From the NCBI GenBank assembly GCA_001701115.1, contig DAAJ01000060.1:6393-26476 (forward strand): a DNA stretch of 20,084 nt, in the 5' to 3' direction. This document shows, piece by piece, positions 1-7,463 of the stretch. The translations under genes and the position numbers were made by a program. Below the pieces are notes generated by a model. It did not search any database, had not been told where the DNA came from, and was given only the letters and a program-made list of their open reading frames with translations. This stretch comes from Bacteroidales bacterium GP2. GTDB lineage: Bacteria > Bacteroidota > Bacteroidia > Bacteroidales > Muribaculaceae. Numbering within the stretch: position 1 is the first letter of the stretch; the number at the start of each line of letters is the position of its first letter.

Positions 1-43
1 CACCGCCTGTTTTTATAGGGATTGATTTTGGTCTATCGAGGGA

Positions 44-1861
44 TTATTCGCCTACGCTATAACCGGGGTTCTGCTTAATGAGCGGGTCAGAAGCAAGAAG
101 GGCTGCATTGATAGGCCAAAGAAGTTTATATTCCTCACTGGTGCTAAGAAGCGGAGTAGCTGTTTCAATGGGCACACCATTACCTTCAACCATCCAGGGG
201 TTTGCAATGGGGTCAAGACCGAAACCAATGCAGCTCTCAGGCTGGAATACAAAGTGGTCAGTCTGTGAACCACCCTTAACTGCGGTAAGACGGCGGAGGT
301 CCCACCAACGCTGACCTTCCATGACGAACTCCTTGTTCTTTTCAAGAAGGATTGCATATTCATTCTCACGGAATGAACCTGCCTTGTAACCGTAGGTTGC
401 CTCATCCCAGTTGTCACCGTATGCACGCTCACGAACCATGTTGATATATTTTACCACACCTGCATTATCGCCTTCGTAGTTAGCGATTTCAGCAAGGTAG
501 AGGTAAGCGAGGGGAAGACGATAGATCGCCTGGTCATTATTCCAAATATAATTTTTACTCCATGATGGAATACGATCTGGTTTGAACTTCATAGAGAATG
601 AACCAAGCATCTTGTGAGTAGTCGGGTCAAAGTTAGGTATGTAACGGATATCCATGTCTCGTTCATAATCACTAATTTCCCAAACACCCCAGAAGATATC
701 CTTACGGATGTCATTGTCATCAAACTGGTAGTACATTGCATTTTTGTACATATAACGGTTGGGAGAGGGCGCCCAGTTATTCCAGATTGTGTAAAGAGCA
801 CCTGCCTGACCGGTTGCAGTTGTATATCTGTTGTACCAACTAACCGCGCCATCCTTACGTACTCCAAGACCATTCGCAGCAATGTTAGTCCAACCATCTG
901 TAGCGTAGTTGCCACCAGCCTGAGAGTTCACCATCTGTGCCTGATAGCTACTGAAAGTTGCACCGTCCTGCTGATTGCTATAGCAGATACTGTAGATAAA
1001 CTCAGAGTTGTGGGGAGTTGTCCAGATTGAGAAAAAGTCTTTAACAAGGCTGAAGCCATAGTTATTAATCACATTCTCAAAATAACCCTTAGCAGTAGTC
1101 ACATCAGCTGCATTTGCCTGATGATCCTCTGTAGTTACTTTTCCGCTCCAAAGATATACTTCACCGGCGAGCATTTCTGTTGCAGCTTTAGTCCAATAGT
1201 AATCTTTGTCAGCATTAGAAGATGGAATCCAAGTGGTGTTGTTGAAGCAATCAAGAGACTTGGCAATGTCCGACTTAATCTGTGCTAAAGTCTCCTCAGC
1301 TGTTGCACGAGCTTTATAAAGCTTTGTAGGATCGGTTTCACCCTCCTGGACTTCAGGTTCAAGACGAAGGGGAACACCGCCATACATGCGGTACATCTGG
1401 AAGTAAGCGTATGCCCTCCAACCATGTGCAATACCAAGGATCCCGTTACGTACATTATCCGTGAAAATATCCTCGCCTGCAAGGTTCGCCTGCTTGATAA
1501 GCTCGTTTACGTTAGCAACCAAACCGTACCATCCTCCAAAAGTTGAGAACTGAGCATGGGACACATCATAAGAATTAGCGATATAATCGACATTAAGCGC
1601 ACCTGATGCATTGATAAGGTCTGTTGTAAATGAACCGCTTCGGAGTTCACCTGCCCAAAAGAGCACATCAGGAGTCCTGTCGCGCACCATATTGCTGTTT
1701 GCGAAGATATTGATTTGGAACTCTTTCTGAGACTTCCAGTACATACCGCTTGCAGGCCAGTCGATAGGCTTAAGGTCAAGTACATCCGCACAGGATGATG
1801 CTCCAAGAACCAATGCCGACACAGCCGCAACAGCTGCAAATTTATTGAATATCTTGTTCAT
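44..1861 (-). CDS. SusD/RagB-family outer-membrane lipoprotein (first SusCD pair)
   Basis: Surface substrate-binding lipoprotein that caps the SusC channel encoded just upstream and delivers glycans or other nutrients to it. The 605-residue product has a lysine-containing N-terminus, a hydrophobic stretch and a lipobox (LGASSC), so Cys24 should be lipidated after signal peptidase II cleavage. The C-terminal half carries family hallmarks: an EGQRWWDLRRL segment at about residues 515-525, and a LLWPIN...QNPGY ending at about 584-602. Length is normal for the family. The gene starts 26 bp after the susC stop, so the two are almost certainly co-transcribed. The substrate cannot be inferred: no hydrolase lies inside the window, and genes beyond the left edge may belong to the same locus. 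Confidence 0.95.
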   Translation of the reverse strand: MNKIFNKFAAVAAVSALVLGASSCADVLDLKPIDWPASGMYWKSQKEFQINIFANSNMVRDRTPDVLFWAGELRSGSFTTDLINASGALNVDYIANSYDVSHAQFSTFGGWYGLVANVNELIKQANLAGEDIFTDNVRNGILGIAHGWRAYAYFQMYRMYGGVPLRLEPEVQEGETDPTKLYKARATAEETLAQIKSDIAKSLDCFNNTTWIPSSNADKDYYWTKAATEMLAGEVYLWSGKVTTEDHQANAADVTTAKGYFENVINNYGFSLVKDFFSIWTTPHNSEFIYSICYSNQQDGATFSSYQAQMVNSQAGGNYATDGWTNIAANGLGVRKDGAVSWYNRYTTATGQAGALYTIWNNWAPSPNRYMYKNAMYYQFDDNDIRKDIFWGVWEISDYERDMDIRYIPNFDPTTHKMLGSFSMKFKPDRIPSWSKNYIWNNDQAIYRLPLAYLYLAEIANYEGDNAGVVKYINMVRERAYGDNWDEATYGYKAGSFRENEYAILLEKNKEFVMEGQRWWDLRRLTAVKGGSQTDHFVFQPESCIGFGLDPIANPWMVEGNGVPIETATPLLSTSEEYKLLWPINAALLASDPLIKQNPGYSVGE

Positions 1862-1887
1862 GATATAATCTTAATATTGTTGTTTTT

Positions 1888-4800
1888 TTAGAAAGATACA
1901 TTGAGACCGAAGAGAACGGTGCGAGGAACATTGTATGTACCGCCGTTACCTGCAGTGCCGCCATACCAATATGTAACATTATCAGGGAGAGGAATTGTAC
2001 AACTCTTGATGTAGCCGAGGTTCTGACCTGTTACAGAGAGGGTGAGACCCTGGCTCTTGAACTTCTTGCAAATGCTTTCGGGCAGCCTGTAGCTAAGTGA
2101 GAGTTCCTTACATGCAAGGAAATTACCATTCTGGGCGAATGCATCAGATGTACGGATATAGCTGTCAGCACCATATTGGTCTGCCCATGTTACGCGGGGA
2201 TATTTAGCTCCGGGATTGTCAGGAGTCCATGTTTCAGTAACCTGGCTGGGGAAGCCCATGTTGCCCTGACCTTCTGCAAGAAGGAACGATAGGTTTGAAT
2301 CATAAACCTGGAAGCCGAAGCCCATTGTAAAGCGAGCATAGAGGCTAAGTCCTTTCCATGTAAGGGTTGTGTTGAAACCACCGGTCCAGTGTGTATCGCT
2401 ATGACCGATAATACCCTGATCGTAATTATCAATCATATTGTCACCATTCATATCCTTGAATGCATAGTTACCGGGAGTAAGACGGATCATCTGGTTGCTT
2501 GCGACACCTTTCGCGATAAGACGCTGACGACCTGCTTCAGTAGCATATACCCACTGACCATAGCTGGTAGCACCGTCAATGTAATCACCGAGAGCATCCA
2601 GGTCAGCCTGAGTGCGGATCATTTTAGCGACCTTGAAACCTACCCTCTGGTAAGGATTCTGACCCTCCTGGTAGCCACCGATATAATGGGTTTCAGTGCC
2701 ATTACCGGTGTAAACTTCTGTACCACCAATACGATTGTTAACAAGACCATTTTCAGGAAGTTTCACGATCTTATTGCCATTGTATGTAATGTTAGCACCG
2801 AGAGACCACTGGAAGTCACGGGTACGGAGGAGTGTGGTGTTAAGTTCGATTTCAACACCCTGGTTTTGATATGAACCGTTGTTGTCGGTAATAGATGAGA
2901 AACCGGTTGTCTGAGGCAAGTTTTTGGAAGCATACTTGTCCATAGTCAAACGGTTGTAGTATGTCACAGCAAGATTGATGCGGTTCTGGAGGAAAGCTAA
3001 GTCAACGCCAACCTCACCTGTACGTGTCTTTTCCCAACGAAGATCAGGATTAGGCAGAGAACCCATACGGTAACCAATATTTCCATCATAGATGTAAGAG
3101 TTATAAGAACCCTGAAGAGTATAGTATCCGAGATATGAACTGTTAATGGATGCATTGAAACCGAATGAACCACGCACCTTGAAGAAGTTGATGAAAGAAA
3201 GTTTATCATTATCTTTCCAGAACTTTTCGTTGTGCACATTCCAACCTGCGCTCACGCCTGGGAAGAAGCCCCAACGGTTATTGATAAGACGAGAATAACC
3301 ATCTTCACGGAATGTAGCGGCAAGAATGTAACGGTCATCATATATGTACTGGAGACGTCCAAAATAAGAAATAAGGGCTTCCTTATAGTGGAAAGAACTC
3401 ATATCACGCGTATCCTGCTCAGTTAATGATAGATCGGGATAAGGCAGAGGCACACCTGAACCACTTGCAGAGAAGCCGTAATATTTACGTTTATAAAGTT
3501 CGGTACCAACCATGGCACTTACAGCATGCCTTTCAGCAAAAGTCCGGTTGAAGTTTGCCACCAAGTTATAGGTCTGGTCTAAGTAACGGCTGAATGAGTT
3601 ACCTACAGCATGCTGAACATTCATACCATCTGTTCCGAGAGCCCAATACATATTATATGCACCTGCATTATTGGTCGCATAATCTTTATTAGAGGAATCC
3701 GCGAAAGATTCGGTATAGAGCCAACTCATAGAACCTTTAAGAGTAAGACCCTCAATAATATTAGCGGTAAAGCTCTGAGTCATCTGGAATTTGTCAGACT
3801 GGTTGGTACGGTCAAATTTGCCCTTATTTACAAGGATATTTACAGGACCGTTGAAACCGTACATAGGAGCGCCTACAGCGCTGTTATCGGGATTCTCAAC
3901 GTCAATGTCGTAAGACTGGTAGTTCATGAAGTTCCAGAAACGACCGCGGTTCATTGAGTATGCGGTGTTAAGAAGCGGGTCATTGGTAAGCCAGTTAGCA
4001 CGAACATAGTTGAAAATGGAGTTTGAGGTCAACCATTTATTAAGCTTATATTCACCGGTAAGCGCAAAGTTATAACGGGTGTAGTAAGTATCTTTCTGGG
4101 CACCATCAGCATTATAGTAGCCAAGAGAAGCATAATATTTGCCGCGGTCGTTACCACCTGAGAAGCTCAAGTTATAATCCTGAGTAATAGCAGGAGTCTG
4201 GAGGTTATGCTTAAGCATATCATTATGCTTATACACAAGCATATAGTCTTCATAACCAGTGTCTGTCCATCTCCTCAAGGGATCCAGACTCTCTTGCCAG
4301 CCGAATTTGCTTATAAGCTGATCCATAACAGCCTTATTGGCATCCGTCCTGTGGTAGAGGTTGAAGTTAGCGGTAGGAGAGTAGGTAGTCTGACCTACCT
4401 GACCTCCACCGGCACCGGTAAAGATAGAGTTGTTCTGACCTGAATATCCCCCCATCGGAAGAGCCCACTGCGAGTTCCACATACCTGTGCGGTAATAGTA
4501 GAGGAATTGCTGGTCAGTAGCCATGTCATAACCCTGATCTTCATAGCTACTAACACCAACTTTCATATTAAGGGTAACAGTACCTGTACCGGTTTTACCT
4601 TTCTTGGTAGTGATAAGCACAACACCGTTACCTGCGCGGGCACCATAAAGAGCGGTAGCGCCGGCATCCTTAAGGATCTGCATATCCTCGATGTCGTTGG
4701 GGTTGATGTCCGCAAGGCTGGGGCGGATATTGCCGTCGACAACGATAAGAGGTTCGTTTGAGCCGCCATTGAAGTTAGAACCACCACGGATAGTGATAGA

Positions 4801-5331
4801 GGGAGTAGCACCCGGGTCACCGGAAGTGATATCAACTTTAACACCTGATACAGCACCTGCAAGAGCCTGTGCCGGGTTAGCGCTGGCACCTACTGTAAGG
4901 GTCTTTTCACTTACCTTAGCGATTGAGTTTGTAACGTTGGCACGTTTCTGCTCAACGCCGTAACCCATAACGACAACCTCACCGAGAACGCTATCGTCAT
5001 CAGAAAGAGTAATAGTAAGAGGGGTGCCATTCCAAACAACTGTCTGAGGCTTACAGCCCACATATGTTACTGTAATCTTAGCGCCTTTAGCAACGCCTTT
5101 GAGGGTAAATTCACCATCAATATTTGTTGAACCACCGTTAGTGGTGCCTACAACCTTGACAGATGCTCCGGGAAGAGGTTCACCCTCAGAGTCAAGCACA
5201 ACACCGGTGCAGTCAGCTGTCTGCTGAGCTGCAGCAACAGGAGCCTCAGTTTCAGAAGCCGCGAAAACTGCAGGCGTAGCTGCAGCAAGAGCAAGCGCGA
5301 GGCACCAGTTTTTAATATTATTATTAGTCAT
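1888..5331 (-). CDS. SusC/RagA-family TonB-dependent outer-membrane transporter (first pair)
   Basis: TonB-dependent beta-barrel importer, 1147 residues, working with the SusD lipoprotein encoded downstream. Visible parts in order: a signal peptide with likely cleavage after AVFA (residue 24); a carboxypeptidase-regulatory-like beta-sandwich at about residues 41-112 (GEPLPGASVKVVGT...NIDGEF); the SusC-type linker GEVVVMGYG at 117-125; a plug domain at about 148-250 with the family signature DINPNDIEDMQILKDAGA followed by TALYGARAGNGVVLITTKKG; then the barrel, ending in a C-terminal Phe as expected for BAM-assembled porins. The start lies 33 bp after the stop of the FnIII lipoprotein gene, placing it second in a three-gene operon. 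Substrate unknown. Confidence 0.96.
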   Translation of the reverse strand: MTNNNIKNWCLALALAAATPAVFAASETEAPVAAAQQTADCTGVVLDSEGEPLPGASVKVVGTTNGGSTNIDGEFTLKGVAKGAKITVTYVGCKPQTVVWNGTPLTITLSDDDSVLGEVVVMGYGVEQKRANVTNSIAKVSEKTLTVGASANPAQALAGAVSGVKVDITSGDPGATPSITIRGGSNFNGGSNEPLIVVDGNIRPSLADINPNDIEDMQILKDAGATALYGARAGNGVVLITTKKGKTGTGTVTLNMKVGVSSYEDQGYDMATDQQFLYYYRTGMWNSQWALPMGGYSGQNNSIFTGAGGGQVGQTTYSPTANFNLYHRTDANKAVMDQLISKFGWQESLDPLRRWTDTGYEDYMLVYKHNDMLKHNLQTPAITQDYNLSFSGGNDRGKYYASLGYYNADGAQKDTYYTRYNFALTGEYKLNKWLTSNSIFNYVRANWLTNDPLLNTAYSMNRGRFWNFMNYQSYDIDVENPDNSAVGAPMYGFNGPVNILVNKGKFDRTNQSDKFQMTQSFTANIIEGLTLKGSMSWLYTESFADSSNKDYATNNAGAYNMYWALGTDGMNVQHAVGNSFSRYLDQTYNLVANFNRTFAERHAVSAMVGTELYKRKYYGFSASGSGVPLPYPDLSLTEQDTRDMSSFHYKEALISYFGRLQYIYDDRYILAATFREDGYSRLINNRWGFFPGVSAGWNVHNEKFWKDNDKLSFINFFKVRGSFGFNASINSSYLGYYTLQGSYNSYIYDGNIGYRMGSLPNPDLRWEKTRTGEVGVDLAFLQNRINLAVTYYNRLTMDKYASKNLPQTTGFSSITDNNGSYQNQGVEIELNTTLLRTRDFQWSLGANITYNGNKIVKLPENGLVNNRIGGTEVYTGNGTETHYIGGYQEGQNPYQRVGFKVAKMIRTQADLDALGDYIDGATSYGQWVYATEAGRQRLIAKGVASNQMIRLTPGNYAFKDMNGDNMIDNYDQGIIGHSDTHWTGGFNTTLTWKGLSLYARFTMGFGFQVYDSNLSFLLAEGQGNMGFPSQVTETWTPDNPGAKYPRVTWADQYGADSYIRTSDAFAQNGNFLACKELSLSYRLPESICKKFKSQGLTLSVTGQNLGYIKSCTIPLPDNVTYWYGGTAGNGGTYNVPRTVLFGLNVSF

Positions 5332-5364
5332 GTTTGCACAATGTTTTAAGGTTAATCAAATAGT

Positions 5365-6108
5365 TCACTGAGCAGAAGTTGTGAACTCTGGTGAATACTG
5401 CCATTCCCCAGCAGCATACCAACCAATATTACCTGGGTTAGGAAGAACGCCAACTCTATACCTTGTGTCAGGAACCAACTTCTTTTCAAAGACATAAGAG
5501 CCAGTAGAAATATTGTTGATAGTAACGTTTGTTACTACAGCCCAGGTATTATCTTCTGTATTTTTACGCTGCAATGATACAGTGTATGTACCTGCATTGG
5601 TGCTAAGCGCATTCCAGGTAGCAGTAAATGTTCCAAGTGTTCTTGTCACATCATTACCATTTTCATCTTTTTCAACAACATCTTCAAAAGTCACAGGACC
5701 TGCTACAATGTTCTGAATGAGTGGAGCAGTCATGAATTCGAGTTCAAATGTGTAAGCATCGCTGAAACCGCTGCTCTTGGAAGGGATACCTTTTGTAATA
5801 GCTACATAAGAGGTGTTTTGCTTAAGGCCTGTGAATGTGCCTCTCGCCGTACGCGCTTCGAAGTCCTCTGAGACAACAACAGCGCCTTTGTTAGCACGGG
5901 TACCCTCAACAATGGTCACATTGTATCCGTCGCAACTACCGTTGGAAACAATGGTCCAAAAGAGCGTAACCGAAGATGACGTTGTCTTCACCGAGTTGAT
6001 GGAGATAGGACCCATTGTCGTTTCATCATCATCGCTGCAAGCAACGAACACCGATGACGAAGCGAACAACAATGTCGCTATTGCCATCAATTTTCTAAAT
6101 TTGCTCAT
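5365..6108 (-). CDS. Putative surface lipoprotein with two fibronectin type III-like domains
   Basis: Product of 247 residues and first gene of the operon. The N-terminus is a lipoprotein signal ending in FVAC (Cys24), followed directly by SDDDE. An acidic run like this right after the lipidated Cys matches the lipoprotein export signal that sends lipoproteins to the cell surface in Bacteroidota. Two beta-rich repeats follow, at about residues 33-128 and 130-245; the first has typical FnIII features (VTLFW..., GYNVTIVEG, GLKQNTSYV) and the second ends with LVPDTRYRVGVLP. I see no catalytic residues. By position it is probably an accessory glycan- or protein-binding component, comparable in role to SusE/SusF, but encoded before susC rather than after susD. 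The specific function is inference. Confidence 0.8.
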   Translation of the reverse strand: MSKFRKLMAIATLLFASSSVFVACSDDDETTMGPISINSVKTTSSSVTLFWTIVSNGSCDGYNVTIVEGTRANKGAVVVSEDFEARTARGTFTGLKQNTSYVAITKGIPSKSSGFSDAYTFELEFMTAPLIQNIVAGPVTFEDVVEKDENGNDVTRTLGTFTATWNALSTNAGTYTVSLQRKNTEDNTWAVVTNVTINNISTGSYVFEKKLVPDTRYRVGVLPNPGNIGWYAAGEWQYSPEFTTSAQ

Positions 6109-6197
6109 AACTGATTTGAGTTAATGGTTTAGGTTAAAAAAATTAAGGTTAATTAGATTTGTGTCCGCCCCCGAATGGTAATCGGACAAAAAGTATG

Positions 6198-6205
6198 CAA
6201 ATATA
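6198..6205 (-). promoter_or_regulatory. Candidate -7 element of the lipoprotein-susC-susD operon
   Basis: On the minus strand this reads TATATTTG, a full match to the Bacteroidota TAnnTTTG element, about 90 bp upstream of the first start codon. I do not see a well-placed -33 TTTG, so activator dependence is possible. Transcription from here would give a leader of roughly 80 nt. The surrounding 11-mer ATATTTGCATA recurs upstream of the second susC. Confidence 0.45.
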
Positions 6206-6444
6206 CGCTAACAAAAGTGATAAGCGGGGTTATATATGTTAAAGTATCTTAATTAATTTATTTTGCGAGGTTTTTATGTTATACAACATAGTTTTACAAT
6301 ATTTTATCCCCCGCCATGAATAAGATAATGCAAATATATACAAAATCCCCCACATCCATATAGCTCCACATGCCTCCGGCACTCCGATAGCAACAACATG
6401 GTGGTGTGGCGGAGACATAGTGATGATAAACACCCGCCATGGGA
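6206..6444. other. Non-coding interval between the operon promoter and the transposase 3' flank
   Basis: No gene is credible here; the open frames are short and have no recognisable product. The sequence is AT-rich up to about 6340 and includes a small dyad at 6275-6290 (TATGTT and AACATA separated by four bases). After 6360 it becomes rich in short GGAG/CTCC-containing palindromic pieces that grade into the hairpins next to the transposase gene. It probably consists of decayed mobile-element flank plus upstream DNA of the operon. Confidence 0.5.
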
Positions 6445-6507
6445 CATGTGTCGGAGACACATGCGTGGTTATAGCCCCACATGGAACGCGGAGCGTGGAA
6501 TGTGGGG
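6445..6507. repeat. Two REP-like hairpins downstream of the transposase gene
   Basis: Two strong palindromes lie close together. The first, 6445-6463, is a perfect 8-bp stem (CATGTGTC / GACACATG) around a GGA loop. The second, 6475-6507, has an 8-bp outer stem (CCCCACAT / ATGTGGGG), a symmetric GGA/GGA bulge, and an inner ACGC/GCGT stem around a GGA loop. The second is the inverted relative of the palindromes in the array at 7040-7344: the core ACGC-GGA-GCGTGGAATGTG here corresponds to ACGC-GAA-GCGTGGAATGTG read on the minus strand of unit 2 there. Such bulged palindromes flanking a Y1 transposase resemble IS200/IS605 end hairpins or REP sequences. Confidence 0.8.
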
Positions 6508-6529
6508 GAATATATAGCATCACCTATTG

Positions 6530-6546
6530 GAGCTTCGGAGATGCGA
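6530..6546. repeat. Left copy of a 17-bp inverted repeat bracketing the transposase gene
   Basis: GAGCTTCGGAGATGCGA here is the exact reverse complement of 7038-7054, so the transposase coding sequence sits between two perfect 17-bp inverted copies. The right copy overlaps the inner end of the longer inverted-repeat arm at 7010-7049. The pair helps mark the element's limits. Confidence 0.8.
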
Positions 6547-6558
6547 CTGTACATTATA

Positions 6559-7005
6559 TCAGTCATCCATGTCGCGAGGATCGAAAACGAAACCTGCTTC
6601 ATCATACAAAGACATCATCTCGGACTTAAGATCACACCCCAGATGATGCTGACGTTGGTTGCGGATATATTCCAATACATTGTCTTTTGCACGGGGAGAT
6701 ACAGTTATTGCATAGTATTCACGGCTCCACCCTCTGAAATCAGGGAACCGGTTATCTTTCATAAGCCAGCCGCTTGTGTTGGCTTTGACATTCCGCATCA
6801 CATCGCCCAAACGTATAGATGCAGGGAGATGGATAAGAAGATGAATGTGGTTGCCAATCCCACCTATTCTATATAAAGAACATCCACACTCTCTCAGTTG
6901 CGACCAGATAAATCGATACACATCTTCAAGAAGATTATCGGGTAAGGTAAATTCCCGGTATTTAGTGGAGAAAACGATGTGGTATAAGGCATATACTTTG
7001 CTCAT
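6559..7005 (-). CDS. Y1 (HUH) single-strand transposase, IS200/IS605-like or REP-associated
   Basis: Product of 148 residues, full length for an IS200-type TnpA. The HUH metal-binding motif is visible as NHIHLLIHL (His53, His55), and the catalytic tyrosine is most likely Tyr113 in LEYIRNQRQHH, with the usual downstream Gln117. The N-terminus YALYHIVFSTKYRE is characteristic of the family. Such enzymes cut and rejoin single-stranded DNA at hairpins through a 5'-phosphotyrosine. All key residues are present, so the protein may be active. No TnpB or IscB gene accompanies it. The many related palindromes on both sides favour a domesticated, REP-associated (RAYT-like) transposase over a simple insertion sequence, but this remains inference. 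Confidence 0.9.
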   Translation of the reverse strand: MSKVYALYHIVFSTKYREFTLPDNLLEDVYRFIWSQLRECGCSLYRIGGIGNHIHLLIHLPASIRLGDVMRNVKANTSGWLMKDNRFPDFRGWSREYYAITVSPRAKDNVLEYIRNQRQHHLGCDLKSEMMSLYDEAGFVFDPRDMDD

Positions 7006-7009
7006 AATC

Positions 7010-7049
7010 GCAAAGGTAGTGACTTATCCGGATTATATCGCATCTCCGA
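7010..7049. repeat. Left arm of a perfect 40-bp inverted repeat
   Basis: The 40 bases from GCAAAGGTAGTG to CATCTCCGA are the exact reverse complement of 7398-7437. The arm begins four bases upstream of the transposase start codon. It contains TACCTTTG on the minus strand, a match to the Bacteroidota -7 element. If used, this would yield a nearly leaderless transposase mRNA, and no clear -33 element is seen. Confidence 0.9.
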
Positions 7050-7344
7050 AGCTCTTTTTTTCGGATGCCTCCTCCCCCCACACTCACGCATACGCGTTTC
7101 GTGTGGGGTTGTGACAACCGGCGCATCTGCGATGCTCTTTTTGGGGGTGCCTCCATCCCACACATTCCACGCTTCGCGTTTCGTGTGGGGCTGTGACAAC
7201 CGGCGCATCTACGATGCTCTTTTTGGGGGTGCCTCCTTCCCCCACATTCCACGGTGGGGCTGTGACTACCGGCGCATCTACGATGCTCTTTTTGGGGGTG
7301 CCTCCTTCCCCCACACATTCCACGGTGGGGATGTGACAACCGGC
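7040..7344 (+). repeat. Tandem array of four palindrome-bearing units
   Basis: Four head-to-tail units: 7040-7122 (83 bp), 7123-7204 (82 bp), 7205-7273 (69 bp) and 7274-7344 (71 bp), with a decayed fifth start at 7345. Each begins GCATCT, continues with a GCTC-TTTTT run and GCCTCC, then a CCCCAC...GTGGGG palindrome, and ends GTGACAACCGGC or nearly so. Units 1 and 2 keep a large hairpin with a central ACGC/GCGT-type stem; units 3 and 4 have lost that centre, leaving a short 6-bp stem. There are no unique spacers, so this is not a CRISPR array. It resembles a BIME-like cluster beside a RAYT. Confidence 0.85.
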
Positions 7345-7397
7345 GCTCCTGCGATGCACCAACCCTTGCGCATTCCACCCATTCTTAAAAAATAGCA

Positions 7398-7437
7398 TCG
7401 GAGATGCGATATAATCCGGATAAGTCACTACCTTTGC
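7398..7437. repeat. Right arm of the 40-bp inverted repeat
   Basis: Perfect reverse complement of 7010-7049, with 348 bp between the arms. It ends 26 bp before the start codon chosen for the GH3-family gene, so element DNA forms that gene's upstream region. Perfect identity across 40 bp suggests either recent duplication or continuing conversion or recombination between the arms. Confidence 0.9.
7429..7436 (+). promoter_or_regulatory. Candidate -7 element for the GH3-family gene inside the repeat arm
   Basis: TACCTTTG matches TAnnTTTG and lies 27 bp upstream of the ATG at 7464, giving a plausible leader of about 20 nt. A -33 TTTG at the usual spacing is not visible, so confidence is limited. 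The site belongs to the inverted repeat and is mirrored at 7011-7018 facing the transposase gene. Confidence 0.4.
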
Positions 7438-7463
7438 TTTCGACACGCCCAGAGCATAAACAC

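Noticed and set aside
44..6108. A complete polysaccharide utilisation locus
   Set aside because: Only the SusC/D pair and a lipoprotein are present; no glycoside hydrolase, lyase, sulfatase, hybrid two-component regulator or anti-sigma factor is seen within the window, so no substrate can be named.
7040..7344. CRISPR-like repeated segment
   Set aside because: The repeated units are contiguous and similar along their whole length of 69-83 bp, with no unique spacers and no cas genes nearby. Palindromic tandem repeats next to a Y1 transposase explain them better.
7010..7437. Promoter-inversion switch of the type that controls Bacteroides capsule genes
   Set aside because: The outward -7 motifs lie inside both arms, so inversion would not alter promoter direction, and there is no invertase gene in the window. 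Inversion itself is not excluded, only this regulatory reading of it.
7404..7463. Longer N-terminus for the GH3-family protein, starting at ATG 7404
   Set aside because: That start and the following codons lie in the inverted-repeat arm and upstream of the candidate -7 element, and the extra 20 residues do not resemble the family. The ATG at 7464 fits better.
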